Positions 7,764-16,113 of a stretch of 64,000 nucleotides of DNA are shown here, in pieces. The notes under the pieces are model-generated. The model had not been told where the DNA came from. It saw only the letters and a list, made by a program, of their open reading frames with translations, and ran no database searches. The stretch is from Chamaesiphon sp031376885. GTDB lineage: Bacteria > Cyanobacteriota > Cyanobacteriia > Cyanobacteriales > Chamaesiphonaceae. The translations under genes were made by a program, and so were the position numbers. The DNA lies in contig JANMEL010000263.1 in NCBI GenBank assembly GCA_031376885.1, forward strand, positions 1 to 64,000, read 5' to 3'. Each line of letters opens with the position of its first letter. Position 1 is the stretch's first letter.

Positions 7764-8598
7764 TGAAGTAGTAAATGATTGAGTGTGCCGATCGTTCCAA
7801 CTGAAGATCCGCTGGCATTCAAAATGAAGAACAGATTTTGTGAATCAATATCCGCAAAGAGTCACATCATAGTTGCAAATAGTTACAGTATTTGCCTCCC
7901 TTGGGTCATGACTAGACGATCGAGATCGAGTAACAACCGTTGAAAATGGCACCCCCTTAATGTAGCGTCACCTGTGGCAAATCTTGAATATTTAGTCTAC
8001 TTGTCTTAATATTACCCAATTTTAAGATTGTATAACTGAATTTTGTTTATCGATCGCTATATATCTAGAATTCTTGATTGTATTTTAATCTTGCAGATGA
8101 AATACAAAAATCTATTAGGTATATAAGGGCTACTCGATCGAAGTTAAATTATCGGTGGGGAGCATCAAAATTGGCCGCGCAGAGCTAATTGTCATGAAAT
8201 CATCACAATTTGAGTTGCTGTAATGGCGCAAACCCGTCAAGCAGCGGAGATCGATCGCGATCCCCCCTTGACTAATAGGGGCAAAGTTTTGTTAGATAGT
8301 AGACATACGGCACAATTGATTAATAACTAGTCGGAGGAAAGTAACCTACTTTAACTCTGCACTATAATTTTTCTAACTGAGTGGTAATAATAAACGCAAT
8401 TTAGTCACCTGTGAGTCCTGGGTCGATCGACAAAGGACATTGGGATCGAATCTTAATCTACAGATTAAAGATCCTTGGCTGGAGATACTATTGAATCCCC
8501 AACGTCAAGCAGACAAGTTTTATTGGGTGACAACACGTGTAAATGAAAATCTTAGCATTAGGAATTTACAATTTACGCTTTATATTGGAGGTCGGATC
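7764..8598. other. Long intergenic region upstream of the DUF4912 gene
   Basis: This holds promoters for two divergent genes and no coding frame I can support. A reading frame in phase with the downstream gene is open from a TTG at 8440, but its ~53 codons show no conserved feature. Around 8265-8285 a CCCC...GGGG hairpin occurs next to TTGACT. A GGAGG at 8587-8591 serves the GTG start at 8599. I looked for rnpB, 6S, SRP and tmRNA signatures and saw none. Confidence 0.35.
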
Positions 8599-9831
8599 GT
8601 GACGACAGAAAACTCATTAGAAGAAATGACTCTCAGACAGCTACGACGTGTAGCCAGTGCCTGTGGAGTCTCCCGCTATAGCCGGATGCGGAAAGCCCAA
8701 CTTTTGGCAGAAATTCAAAAAGTCCAGAATAATCGACCAACTCACATTTTATCTACACAATCGGAGGCACAATTAGAAGTGGAAGCAAAGAAATTTGAAC
8801 TCGGACTAGCTGTAGATCTAACTGCGGAACAACTAGCAGATGTAGATGAAGAATTTGGAGATCTACCTGGTGGTTATGGCGAAAGTAGAGTTGTTTTACT
8901 ACCTCGCGATCCACAGTGGGCATATGCTTATTGGGACATTTCGATCGAGCACAAAAACGAGCTACGTCAACAGGGCGGTCAACAGCTAGCTCTGCGAATT
9001 TATGATATCACTGATATCGATTTAAACTTCCAAAGTCCTCATAGTATTCAAGAATACGCGCTAGATGAGATGACTCGTGAATGGTACTTGCCAATTCCAG
9101 TCAGCGATCGCTCTTATACGATCGATATCGGCTATCGTTGTGGTGATGGTCGTTGGTTAGTGTTAGCTCGATCGGCCTCGATTAGCATTCCACCTGTTTA
9201 TCCTTCTGACTGGGTAGAAGATATCTTCATCACTGTACCGTGGGAAGAAGATCTGGCTGGCAAAACCTTTGTTCAACTCGTGCCTCCGAGCCGCAAACCG
9301 ATCGAAGCTAGCGACAGTACTCAAACAGGAACTACCGAGCGCAATCAGATCTACGATCGCATCTTTGGAGTCTCCGAATCAGCGGAATTCATGCGTATCG
9401 ATGGCTCGATCTACGGCTCTATGCAGCACTTACCTAGTGAGTCTATGAGTTCCTTCGTTTTCCCCTCTGGAGTGGGTATGTGGGCACTTCCAACCGCCTC
9501 TGGTGTGAATATGTCGGGCGTAGGCATGTCGGGAATTGGGATCGCTGGAAATCGCGAGCGTCAATTCTGGTTGGTTGCTGATGCCGAACTCATTGTGTAC
9601 GGTGCAACCGAACCTGATGCTAAAGTAACGATCGGCAACAGACAAATCGAGCTGAATCCTGATGGTACTTTCCGCTTCCAGATGTCTTTCCAAGATGGGA
9701 ATATCGACTACCCGATTATTGCAGTAGCCAAAGACGGCGAGCAATCTCGATCGATCCACATGACTTTCGACAGATCCACTCTCTCGCGAAACACTAACAC
9801 CAAGGAAGAAGCCAAGGCTGAATGGTTTTAG
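8599..9831 (+). CDS. DUF4912 protein with N-terminal Rho-N/SAP-like domain
   Basis: Uncharacterised protein of ~410 aa. Residues ~8-40 (SLEEMTLRQLRRVASACGVSRYSRMRKAQLLAEIQ) match the helix-extension-helix of Rho N-terminal/SAP nucleic-acid binding domains. Residues ~75-215 match DUF4912: YGESRVVLLPRDPQWAYAYWDIS...LALRIYDITDID...ewylpipVSDRSYTIDIGY, ending in PPVYPSDW. DUF4912 resembles a carbohydrate- or protein-binding beta sandwich in its YWDIS core. A Met/Gly-rich linker and a small C-terminal beta domain (~residues 320-395) follow. The GTG at 8599 is chosen as start because GGAGG lies 7 nt before it and the conserved part begins there. A tandem 7-bp array follows the stop immediately. Confidence 0.85.
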   Translation: MTTENSLEEMTLRQLRRVASACGVSRYSRMRKAQLLAEIQKVQNNRPTHILSTQSEAQLEVEAKKFELGLAVDLTAEQLADVDEEFGDLPGGYGESRVVLLPRDPQWAYAYWDISIEHKNELRQQGGQQLALRIYDITDIDLNFQSPHSIQEYALDEMTREWYLPIPVSDRSYTIDIGYRCGDGRWLVLARSASISIPPVYPSDWVEDIFITVPWEEDLAGKTFVQLVPPSRKPIEASDSTQTGTTERNQIYDRIFGVSESAEFMRIDGSIYGSMQHLPSESMSSFVFPSGVGMWALPTASGVNMSGVGMSGIGIAGNRERQFWLVADAELIVYGATEPDAKVTIGNRQIELNPDGTFRFQMSFQDGNIDYPIIAVAKDGEQSRSIHMTFDRSTLSRNTNTKEEAKAEWF

Positions 9832-9834
9832 TCT

Positions 9835-9874
9835 AGGGGATAGGGGATAGGGGATAGGGGATAGGGAATAGGGA
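9835..9874. repeat. Tandem heptanucleotide array (GGGGATA unit)
   Basis: Five to six head-to-tail copies of the 7-bp unit GGGGATA, one with an A substitution, starting 4 bases after the DUF4912 stop codon. A pyrimidine-rich low-complexity tract (CCCCCTCTCT) fills the remaining gap to 9950. Such short tandem arrays are typical of cyanobacterial intergenic DNA. Confidence 0.9.
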
Positions 9875-9949
9875 AGATAATATATCCTTCCCCCTCTCTC
9901 CCCCTCTCTCCCTCCTCCCCCTCTCCCCCAGTCCCCCCCTCTCCCATCC

Positions 9950-10429
9950 CTACCCCAGCCGCATAGTACATTCAAGGATCAGGCGTTGATTTTCGATCGC
10001 GTAGGGTTGAATTTCGAGGGCAGAGCGAAAAGCATCGATCGCGTCTAAATAGTTGCCCAGAGCGGCATGACACAGCCCCAAACCGTGGAGCGCGCCAAAA
10101 TGAACTGGATTGAGCTGGAGTGCGACTTGACAATCAGCGATGGCGCGATCGTAATTGCGATCGACAAATCCGAGTACCGCGCGTCGATTCCAAGCTTCCG
10201 CAAAATCCGGTAAAGCATCAATCAAATTATCCAAAATCAAACTAGCAGCAGCGACATTACCCTCCGCCAAAAGTTTTTCACTAGCTTCAATTTGTTCGAG
10301 GGGAATCTTGCCTTTTTGCCAGAACCAAATCCGCCAAAGTTGCCTAGTAGCTCGATCCCGAAGATCGGGATTATTACTCTTTAGATCTAGGAGTAATTTA
10401 TCAATTAAAGTTTGATTCATATCATCCAT
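9950..10429 (-). CDS. Tetratricopeptide-repeat protein
   Basis: A small soluble protein (159 aa) built of about three TPR units from residue ~50 on: LAEGNVAAASLILDNLIDALPDFAEAWNRRAVLGF, RNYDRAIADCQVALQLNPVHFGALHGLG, and LGNYLDAIDAFRSALEIQPYAIENQRL. TPRs mediate protein-protein contacts, and no enzymatic domain is present. The N-terminal ~45 residues form a helix with WRIWFWQKGKIP, seen in a conserved cyanobacterial family whose partner I do not know. Starts at residue 1 or 4 are both possible. The gene is divergent from the M48 protease gene, and its stop codon abuts a C-rich low-complexity tract. Confidence 0.8.
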   Translation of the reverse strand: MDDMNQTLIDKLLLDLKSNNPDLRDRATRQLWRIWFWQKGKIPLEQIEASEKLLAEGNVAAASLILDNLIDALPDFAEAWNRRAVLGFVDRNYDRAIADCQVALQLNPVHFGALHGLGLCHAALGNYLDAIDAFRSALEIQPYAIENQRLILECTMRLG

Positions 10430-10490
10430 CGTAGCAATTCGACCTACTTAAAATCAATATTCACTCTCAGGTATCGAATCTGATGGTCGC

Positions 10491-10519
10491 CAGACACCCA
10501 CCGATGCACATAGTATAAT
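10491..10519 (+). promoter_or_regulatory. Candidate sigma70-type promoter of the M48 protease gene
   Basis: A perfect TATAAT at 10514-10519 is preceded, at 17 bp, by CAGACA (10491-10496), which matches four of six -35 positions. It lies 54 bases before the protease ATG. Confidence 0.5.
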
Positions 10520-10572
10520 AGAGGTATCGATCGAGATCCAACTTTACTCAACCATACCCCAAACCCATTCAT

Positions 10573-11553
10573 ATGGCTACTTACCCAGGTATTTCGAGCG
10601 AAGCTTTCAAACACCCACTCGATTTGCAAGCGGAACAGGCTTTGCGTAGTGTGCCCGGATTCAATCTAGTGGCGAGCAAGTTTGTCGAATTTATCTATGA
10701 GCGTCCTCAATTAGTATATCTGATGGCGAACAGCATTCAAGCTGGCCCCAGACAATATTCGACGATCTATGGCATGTTTAGAGAATGCGTACGGGATCTC
10801 GATATCTATCCCGAACCAATTTTATTTGTCAGTCAGAATGCCCAAGTAAATAGTTATGCAATGGGTCAAGAGCACCCTTATATTGTAATTAACACTGGCT
10901 TATTGGATCTGCTCAACGAAGATGAGATTAGAACAGTTCTGGCTCATGAATTGGGGCATATCAAATGTGGGCATACAATCCTGATTCAGATGGCGATGTG
11001 GGTGCTCAATGCCGCCTCAACTATTGGTGAGATGACTTTTGGATTAGGAAATATTATCAGTAATGGGTTGATTTTGGCATTTTATGAGTGGAGAAGAAAA
11101 GCCGAACTTTCTGCCGATCGAGCCGCACTTCTGGTCATGGAAAATCCCCGCACTGTGATGACAACCATGATGAAAATATCTGGAGGTAGTGCCAAGTTTA
11201 TCAATGAATGCAGTCTGGATGAATTCATCAAACAGTCAGAAAATTATCGAAATTTGGATACAGATGGGCTAAATCAAATCTATAAAGCTTTGATGTATTC
11301 GGGGGTAAATGGGATGTTGAGTCACCCATTTCCCGTCGAACGAATTCATTATATCCAAGAGTGGGCAAATTCGAGCGATTATCAAGATATTCGGCAGGGC
11401 AATTATCCACGGGTGAGTGTGGAAACATCTACTACGACTGGATCCACCACTAGTGAAGCCGATTCGCCAGAGGCGACGCTGCGCGAACGACTGAAACGAG
11501 AGATCGAGGAACTCCAGCGCGAAATAGATCGACAAAAATCGCGAAATAAATAG
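10573..11553 (+). CDS. M48 family zinc metalloprotease
   Basis: A peptidase of the Ste24/HtpX group, 326 aa. The zinc site is intact: HELGH at residues 125-129 and the third ligand Glu178 in KAELSADRAA. A hydrophobic stretch at ~135-172 (ILIQMAMWVLNAASTIGEMTFGLGNIISNGLILAFYEW) could be one or two membrane helices between the zinc ligands, as in HtpX-like proteins. The N-terminus lacks the usual transmembrane pair of true HtpX, so it is better named as a general M48 protein. The C-terminal ~50 residues are a Ser/Thr linker and a charged coiled coil (LRERLKREIEELQREIDRQKSRNK). It has its own promoter and a hairpin terminator. The substrate is unknown, and protein quality control is a family-based guess. 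Confidence 0.9.
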   Translation: MATYPGISSEAFKHPLDLQAEQALRSVPGFNLVASKFVEFIYERPQLVYLMANSIQAGPRQYSTIYGMFRECVRDLDIYPEPILFVSQNAQVNSYAMGQEHPYIVINTGLLDLLNEDEIRTVLAHELGHIKCGHTILIQMAMWVLNAASTIGEMTFGLGNIISNGLILAFYEWRRKAELSADRAALLVMENPRTVMTTMMKISGGSAKFINECSLDEFIKQSENYRNLDTDGLNQIYKALMYSGVNGMLSHPFPVERIHYIQEWANSSDYQDIRQGNYPRVSVETSTTTGSTTSEADSPEATLRERLKREIEELQREIDRQKSRNK

Positions 11554-11556
11554 ACG

Positions 11557-11592
11557 ATATACCCCCGACTTCTCCAGCAGTCGGGTATATAT
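11557..11592. terminator. Shared hairpin between convergent M48 and trx genes
   Basis: Stem 11557-11570 with 11579-11590 around CCAGC. The left arm has two extra C. It is of the same CCCGACTTCT family as the thiC terminator. It lies 3 bases after the protease stop and 10 bases from the thioredoxin stop, so it can serve both. Confidence 0.65.
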
Positions 11593-11602
11593 TATCGATC
11601 GT

Positions 11603-11926
11603 TTACAAAAACTGTTGAAGCCTGTCTACCAGCCGATCCGCCTGAAGGACTCCTTCGATCCGATCGACAGGCGCACCATCTTTAAATACTACCAAAGTCG
11701 GTAATGCTTGAATGCGATGGTCGGAGGCGATTTGAGGATAGCGATCGGTATCGATCTTAATAATCCTTATTTGACCATTTAATTGAACATTGACACGTTC
11801 CAAGATATCCGCCATCATCTTACATGGGCCGCACCAAGTAGCGTAGAAGTCCACCAAAACGGGTAGATCGCTATTGGCGATCGCATCTTCAAAGCTCGTA
11901 AATTGTTGGGTAGTTGCCACGGTCAT
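11603..11926 (-). CDS. trxA: Thioredoxin
   Basis: A dithiol oxidoreductase of 107 aa with the classic active site FYATWCGPCKMM (WCGPC around residues 31-35), the buried Asp of VLVDFYA, and the cis-Pro loop IQALPTLVVFKDG. Electron donors are ferredoxin-thioredoxin reductase or NADPH-thioredoxin reductase. Sequence alone does not show which of the several cyanobacterial thioredoxin types (m, x or y) it is; the short mature form without an extension is m-like or y-like. Two adjacent ATGs exist, and the second (11926) is chosen because GAGG is directly against the first. It converges on the M48 gene and diverges from aqpZ. Confidence 0.95.
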   Translation of the reverse strand: MTVATTQQFTSFEDAIANSDLPVLVDFYATWCGPCKMMADILERVNVQLNGQIRIIKIDTDRYPQIASDHRIQALPTLVVFKDGAPVDRIEGVLQADRLVDRLQQFL

Positions 11927-12107
11927 CATCCTCAGTCAAAGATTTTATACTCACTATTGTCGATCGTAAACAATTTCTAGGCTCAAAAAGCTGAAATTTC
12001 ATCGAACTTAATAGAAAATTAAGTATGGGAGCGAATAATAACTAGATGATAATGCTCGATCTTTGGACCCAAAATACAGCAATAATGCCGATTTTTTGTC
12101 AAACCAA

Positions 12108-12137
12108 TTGACAAATAGCGATCGGATCGAAGATTAT
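12108..12137 (+). promoter_or_regulatory. Candidate aqpZ promoter
   Basis: A perfect TTGACA at 12108-12113 is followed at 18 bp by GATTAT (12132-12137), a weak -10. TATCTA at 12135-12140 is an alternative at an unusual spacing. It is about 30 bases before the aqpZ start. The -10 match is poor, so this is tentative. Confidence 0.3.
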
Positions 12138-12165
12138 CTAGGATGCTCTTCTGTCTGTAAGGTCA

Positions 12166-12975
12166 ATGAATATTCCTTTAAGAAAACGTTGTATTGCTGA
12201 ATTTATCGGCACATTTTGGTTAGTTTTGGGTGGCTGTGGTAGTGCCGTACTTGCCGCAGCTTATACAGAAGTCAATCTTCAAGGAGCGACGGATACCAAA
12301 GCCGCCGCTGCTGCTTCATTAGGGATCGGTACCATCGGCGTGTCATTCGCTTTTGGCTTGACAGTGTTGACGATGGCGTATGCAATCGGACACATCTCTG
12401 GTTGTCACCTCAATCCTGCGGTATCTTTTGGATTGTGGGCAGGCAAGAGATTTCCCGCATCTGAGCTTCTCCCTTATATTATTGCCCAAGTGAGTGGCGC
12501 GATCGTCGCATCATTACTGATTTATGGGATTGCCTTGGGGAAAACTGGTTACGGATTGTCGGGAACTGGTCCGTTAGCAACTAATGGATTTGGGGTTCAT
12601 TCACCCCAAGGGTATACGTTGTTGTCGTGCTTTTTGATTGAACTAGTGATGACGTTTATGTTCTTATTAGTGATCTTAGGTGCTACCGATCGCCGCGCAC
12701 CTCAAGGATTTGCGCCAATTGCGATTGGTTTGATGCTGACATTGATTCACTTGATTAGTATTCCCGTAACAAATACTTCGGTAAATCCAGCTCGTAGTAC
12801 TGGCCCTGCCATCTTGGTGGCAGTCATGGGCAAAACCGAGTTATTGGGGCAAGTATGGTTATTTTGGATAGCTCCAATTCTGGGGGCGATCGCCGCTGGA
12901 TACCTATACAATACTATCTTTGAAGCACCTCTAGCACCAGAACGCACTGAGGCTAGAATCAAAAGCAATCTGTAA
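12166..12975 (+). CDS. aqpZ: Aquaporin Z (water channel)
   Basis: A six-helix plasma-membrane channel for water. Both half-helix motifs are intact: SGCHLNPAVSFGLW (NPA at residues 83-85) and TNTSVNPARSTGPA (NPA at 207-209, Arg210 of the selectivity filter). His195 in LTLIHLISIP and the Phe-rich helix 2 (SFAFGLTV) agree with a strict water channel and not a glycerol facilitator. Length 269 aa is slightly more than E. coli AqpZ, because of a longer first periplasmic loop (AYTEVNLQGATDTKAAAAA) and a C-terminal tail. The start at 12166 keeps the family's MxxxxRKRxxAEFIGTF N-terminus. Cyanobacterial AqpZ takes part in osmotic volume control; that role here is by homology. Confidence 0.96.
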   Translation: MNIPLRKRCIAEFIGTFWLVLGGCGSAVLAAAYTEVNLQGATDTKAAAAASLGIGTIGVSFAFGLTVLTMAYAIGHISGCHLNPAVSFGLWAGKRFPASELLPYIIAQVSGAIVASLLIYGIALGKTGYGLSGTGPLATNGFGVHSPQGYTLLSCFLIELVMTFMFLLVILGATDRRAPQGFAPIAIGLMLTLIHLISIPVTNTSVNPARSTGPAILVAVMGKTELLGQVWLFWIAPILGAIAAGYLYNTIFEAPLAPERTEARIKSNL

Positions 12976-13029
12976 TCCAATTGGGGCGGGCACATTTCGG
13001 CTACGCTCAATGGCCGCAAGACTACGCCC

Positions 13030-13614
13030 CTACTTGGTGTCGGGATCTATAATTTCAAATTGGACTTGACGATATAGATCTGCGACGGAAATTTCTAGAT
13101 CGATTGATTCCAAGTGCAATCGATCGTCTAAATTATATTCTGACAATACCCATTGCCCTCGATCGTTGCGGCGAAATACTTCTATTATTGGTTCGTTGAC
13201 ATTTACCAATACATACTCTTTAAATGCTAGAAATTGGCGGTATCTAGCAAACTTTGCACCTCGGTCGATTGCTTCTGTTGATGGCGATAGTACTTCGATA
13301 ATCAAGCACGGAAATCGGACGTATTGAGGATCGTTATCACTATCATCACAAGTTACGACCACATCGGGATAAAAATACTTGCGACCTAGTTCTACTTGAA
13401 CTTTGACATCAGAAATATACACATCACAATTGCGATTGAGTAGTAGATCGTCTAGAGTTTTGAAGAAATTTCCGCAAATTCGATTGTGATTGCGAGTTCC
13501 GCCGCTCATGGCGACTACCTCACCATCCCAATATTCATGTCGTCCCTCTTGGGTGGGTTCCCAAGCTAGATATTCGGCTGCGGTCATTAATAATCGATCT
13601 GACAAAGCGACCAT
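13030..13614 (-). CDS. Uma2 family (DUF820) PD-(D/E)XK endonuclease-like protein
   Basis: Second Uma2 member of the window, 194 aa, complete. It opens with LLMTAAEYLAWEPTQEGRHEYWDGEVVAMSG, the usual first block. The catalytic core follows: FYPDVVVTCDDSDNDPQYVRFPCLIIEVLSPSTEAIDRGAKFARYRQFLAFKEYVLVN, with Asp (PD), Glu (IEVLS) and the conserved Tyr-Lys of EYVLV. It converges on aqpZ with a 54-base gap holding a GGGGCG...CGCCCC inverted repeat. Biological role unknown. Such genes are very common in cyanobacteria and are not specific evidence for mobility. Confidence 0.88.
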   Translation of the reverse strand: MVALSDRLLMTAAEYLAWEPTQEGRHEYWDGEVVAMSGGTRNHNRICGNFFKTLDDLLLNRNCDVYISDVKVQVELGRKYFYPDVVVTCDDSDNDPQYVRFPCLIIEVLSPSTEAIDRGAKFARYRQFLAFKEYVLVNVNEPIIEVFRRNDRGQWVLSEYNLDDRLHLESIDLEISVADLYRQVQFEIIDPDTK

Positions 13615-13705
13615 AATTACATTCAGGAATGGATTATATTGATATAATACTAGGAAAGTAGATGCGATCGATAAATCTCATCTACTTTTCTAAGTCTAGA
13701 TTTAT

Positions 13706-14773
13706 CTAATTTACTCGCGCACAGGGACAGGTTACTGATTGAAGATCGAGTTTATCAGTTAATGTGATTTCATCGCGATAATGGCGAGGTGTTCCCATTA
13801 ATAATTGCCAAGCTTCGCCAACTGGAATTAAGTTATATCGCTCTGGATAGCGATCGAGTAATAACGCTTGCACCAGAGGGTAGTAGTCAGAATTGATACT
13901 AGGAAATAGATGATGTTCGGTGTGATAGGAAAAATTGAAGTGTAGAAGATCGAAGATTTTGGGCATTTTCAATGACACACTATTGACTAGTGGATCGTTA
14001 ATTTCATTCATCGGACAGAGAAAGTGATTGGTATAGATATAGAACATTACTCCGGCATAACCGATCGCTAGAGGGAGTAAATAGCTGAGGAGAATTGCGA
14101 GAGGATTGAAATTGAGATATGCCAATATTCCCAGATGAATCGGGACTATTGTGGCTAGTTCGATCGCGATCGTTCGGCGTTTGTTAGGACTAACTACGAC
14201 TGGAGCCGGAACATATTTTACATTATCACTATTAAATAACAAAATCGAAGTCAAATGACGAAAAGTATGGACAAACCATGATGTTGTCATGCCCAAAATC
14301 AACAACAGTGGGTTGACTTCTGATGAGGGTACGAATAGATGTTGAATCCATTTTCCCCAAGTATCAGACTGCTGAATCAAATAACTCCGATCTGGGTCGC
14401 CGATCGCATTAGTTTCGGTATGATGTTTGTGATTGTGGACTGATTTCCACAATGTTGGGGGCATCCACATTAGAGCTAATGGCAAGAAACTAATCGCATA
14501 TCTCCAGCGCGGTTGTTCGATCGTGCTACCGTGCATAGAATCATGGGCTGCAAAGAGACAAATAATGATACTGTTGCCCATAATTAGAGCTAATGGTAAG
14601 TACAACCACAGCCACTCGATCGACCATCGATCCAGATATTTGGCGATCGACCAACCCAGTCCTAAAATTAATAGGTTGAGGGCGAGAATGAATACTTTAT
14701 TTGAATTTGGTTGGAATGCTGCTTCTGGTAGTAATGGACGCAAAACTTTGACGTATTCAGCTTGACTAATCAT
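13706..14773 (-). CDS. Membrane fatty-acid desaturase family protein
   Basis: A di-iron membrane desaturase/hydroxylase of 355 aa. The three histidine boxes are present in order: HDSMH (~residue 77), HNHKHH (~114), and HTEHH (~285, in FNFSYHTEHHLFPSIN). Hydrophobic segments precede each box and lie between boxes 2 and 3 (LATIVPIHLGILAYLNFNPLAILLSYLLPLAIGYAGVMFYIY). The substrate is uncertain: it is not an obvious match for DesA, DesB, DesC or CrtR by these boxes, and it may act on a lipid or carotenoid. The ATG at 14773 has no Shine-Dalgarno, because the DNA directly in front of it is a tandem TGACCCC array, so translation may depend on a leaderless or weak start. It stands upstream of the lipA end in the same direction. 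Confidence 0.85.
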   Translation of the reverse strand: MISQAEYVKVLRPLLPEAAFQPNSNKVFILALNLLILGLGWSIAKYLDRWSIEWLWLYLPLALIMGNSIIICLFAAHDSMHGSTIEQPRWRYAISFLPLALMWMPPTLWKSVHNHKHHTETNAIGDPDRSYLIQQSDTWGKWIQHLFVPSSEVNPLLLILGMTTSWFVHTFRHLTSILLFNSDNVKYVPAPVVVSPNKRRTIAIELATIVPIHLGILAYLNFNPLAILLSYLLPLAIGYAGVMFYIYTNHFLCPMNEINDPLVNSVSLKMPKIFDLLHFNFSYHTEHHLFPSINSDYYPLVQALLLDRYPERYNLIPVGEAWQLLMGTPRHYRDEITLTDKLDLQSVTCPCARVN

Positions 14774-14809
14774 GAGGGGTCAGGGGTCAGGGGTCAGGGG
14801 TCAGGGGTC
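14774..14809. repeat. Tandem heptanucleotide array (GGGGTCA unit) abutting the desaturase start codon
   Basis: About five head-to-tail copies of GGGGTCA begin directly after the desaturase start codon on its upstream side. They replace the position where a ribosome binding site would normally be. Confidence 0.9.
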
Positions 14810-14814
14810 TGTAG

Positions 14815-14834
14815 GGGCACGATGCATCGTGCCC
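14815..14834. repeat. Perfect 20-bp palindrome (GGGCACGATGCATCGTGCCC)
   Basis: A perfect inverted repeat without a loop. It is part of a repeat-rich patch (14774-14925) that also holds GGAACGCTCCGCGTTGGCGGAGC, a GC-rich inverted repeat. These are intergenic repeats of the cyanobacterial type. Confidence 0.8.
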
Positions 14835-14928
14835 GCTCAGGGGTCTACGGGAACGCTCCGCGTTGGCGGAGCTTGCGCCTTGCGCTTACAGTCGCTGGCT
14901 AACCGAACTGTATTGGGAGTAATCGAAC

Positions 14929-15840
14929 CTAAGATTCTGCATCTCCAGCGTGGTAAGAACTACGCACGAGAGGAGCGGAGCGAACGTCTTGGAAACCTAG
15001 TTCGCGGGCAATTGCGCCCAATCGATCGAATTCTGCTGGAGTCCAGTATTTGACGACTGGGAGATGTTCGAGAGAGGGGCGCATATATTGCCCTAGAGTG
15101 AGCCTGTCGCAATCGATCGACCGCAAATCCTGTAATGTTTCGATAATTTCAGATTCAGTTTCGCCATGTCCCAACATCAAGCCCGACTTGGTAGGGATGG
15201 TAGAATCTAGCTCCTTGACATATCTCAAAACATCGAGCGATCGGGTGTATTTTGCCCCACGACGGACACGATCTTGGAGTCTGGCTACTGTTTCGACATT
15301 ATGATTATAACAAGCAGGTTTGACGGCGACGATCGTCGAGACTCGTTCTCGTTGTTGGTGTGCGGCATCCTTGCCACTCCAAAAATCTGGAGTCAACACT
15401 TCAACTCGTGTAGCGGGATTGCTCGATCGAATGGCGGCGATCGTTTCGACAAAACAACCAGCACCACCATCGTCTAGATCGTCCCGTGCCACCGCTGTGA
15501 GCACCACATAACGCAAACCGAGCAATGTACAAGCTTCGGCTACCTTCTGGGCTTCTTGGGGGTCTAGGGGCATCGGTGCGTGACCTTTATCCACCTGACA
15601 AAAGGCACAACTACGGGTACATGTCGGCCCCATCAAAAGAAATGTCGCCGTCTTTTGACTGTAACATTCAGCTCGATTGGGACAACGACCTTCTTCACAG
15701 ATCGTATGAATCTGACGCTGTTTGACAATTTGTTGAACCGTAGACAGTTGGCTAGCTGTACCAATCGATCGTCGCAACCACGGCGGTAATGCCTGGATTT
15801 CGGCGCGCCAATCGGCTAATTCCGAGGGAGAATGGGGCAT
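14929..15840 (-). CDS. lipA: Lipoyl synthase
   Basis: A radical-SAM enzyme that inserts two sulfurs into octanoyl groups on 2-oxoacid dehydrogenase E2 subunits and the glycine-cleavage H protein. Both clusters can be seen: the auxiliary cluster Cys48-x4-Cys53-x5-Cys59 (ICEEGRCPNRAECY) and the radical-SAM Cys74-x3-Cys78-x2-Cys81 (CTRSCAFC). The C-terminal RSSYHAGD supplies the Ser ligand. Cyanobacteria often have two LipA paralogues; the N-terminal LPPWLRRSIGTASQL pattern suggests the LipA2 type, but I am not certain of this. Length (303 aa) is normal. The region immediately upstream of the ATG is a C-rich octamer array, with no ribosome binding site. Confidence 0.96.
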   Translation of the reverse strand: MPHSPSELADWRAEIQALPPWLRRSIGTASQLSTVQQIVKQRQIHTICEEGRCPNRAECYSQKTATFLLMGPTCTRSCAFCQVDKGHAPMPLDPQEAQKVAEACTLLGLRYVVLTAVARDDLDDGGAGCFVETIAAIRSSNPATRVEVLTPDFWSGKDAAHQQRERVSTIVAVKPACYNHNVETVARLQDRVRRGAKYTRSLDVLRYVKELDSTIPTKSGLMLGHGETESEIIETLQDLRSIDCDRLTLGQYMRPSLEHLPVVKYWTPAEFDRLGAIARELGFQDVRSAPLVRSSYHAGDAES

Positions 15841-15966
15841 GTGGGGGGAGGGGGACGGGGGGACGGGGGGATGGGGGGACGGGGGGACGGGGGGACGGGG
15901 GGAGGGTGAGAAGATATATTATCTCGCCTATTCCCTATCCCCTATTCCCTATCCCCTATCCCTTAC
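15841..15966. repeat. Two tandem arrays upstream of lipA (GGGGGGAC octamers, then CCCTATT heptamers)
   Basis: About six copies of the 8-bp unit GGGGGGAC (one ending AT) occupy 15850-15908, directly against the lipA start codon. After a short spacer, a second array of CCCCTAT/TCCCTAT heptamers runs to ~15966. The lipA promoter must lie within or beyond these. Confidence 0.9.
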
Positions 15967-16113
15967 CCCTCAATTCTAGCGATGAGATGAGATTTTTTGG
16001 CAATTTTATAAAATCGTACTGAAAGTAGCTCCAAACCTTTGAATTAAGGAGTGGGAGTAAGCACTAATAACAAACCTAAATTAATAAAACTGCAAAACTT
16101 AAAGGAGTCAAGT

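Noticed and set aside
8265..8350. RNase P RNA or other structured RNA upstream of the DUF4912 gene
   Set aside because: A GGAGGAAAGT stretch recalls rnpB, but the following conserved CCGGGCTC and the rest of the structure are missing.
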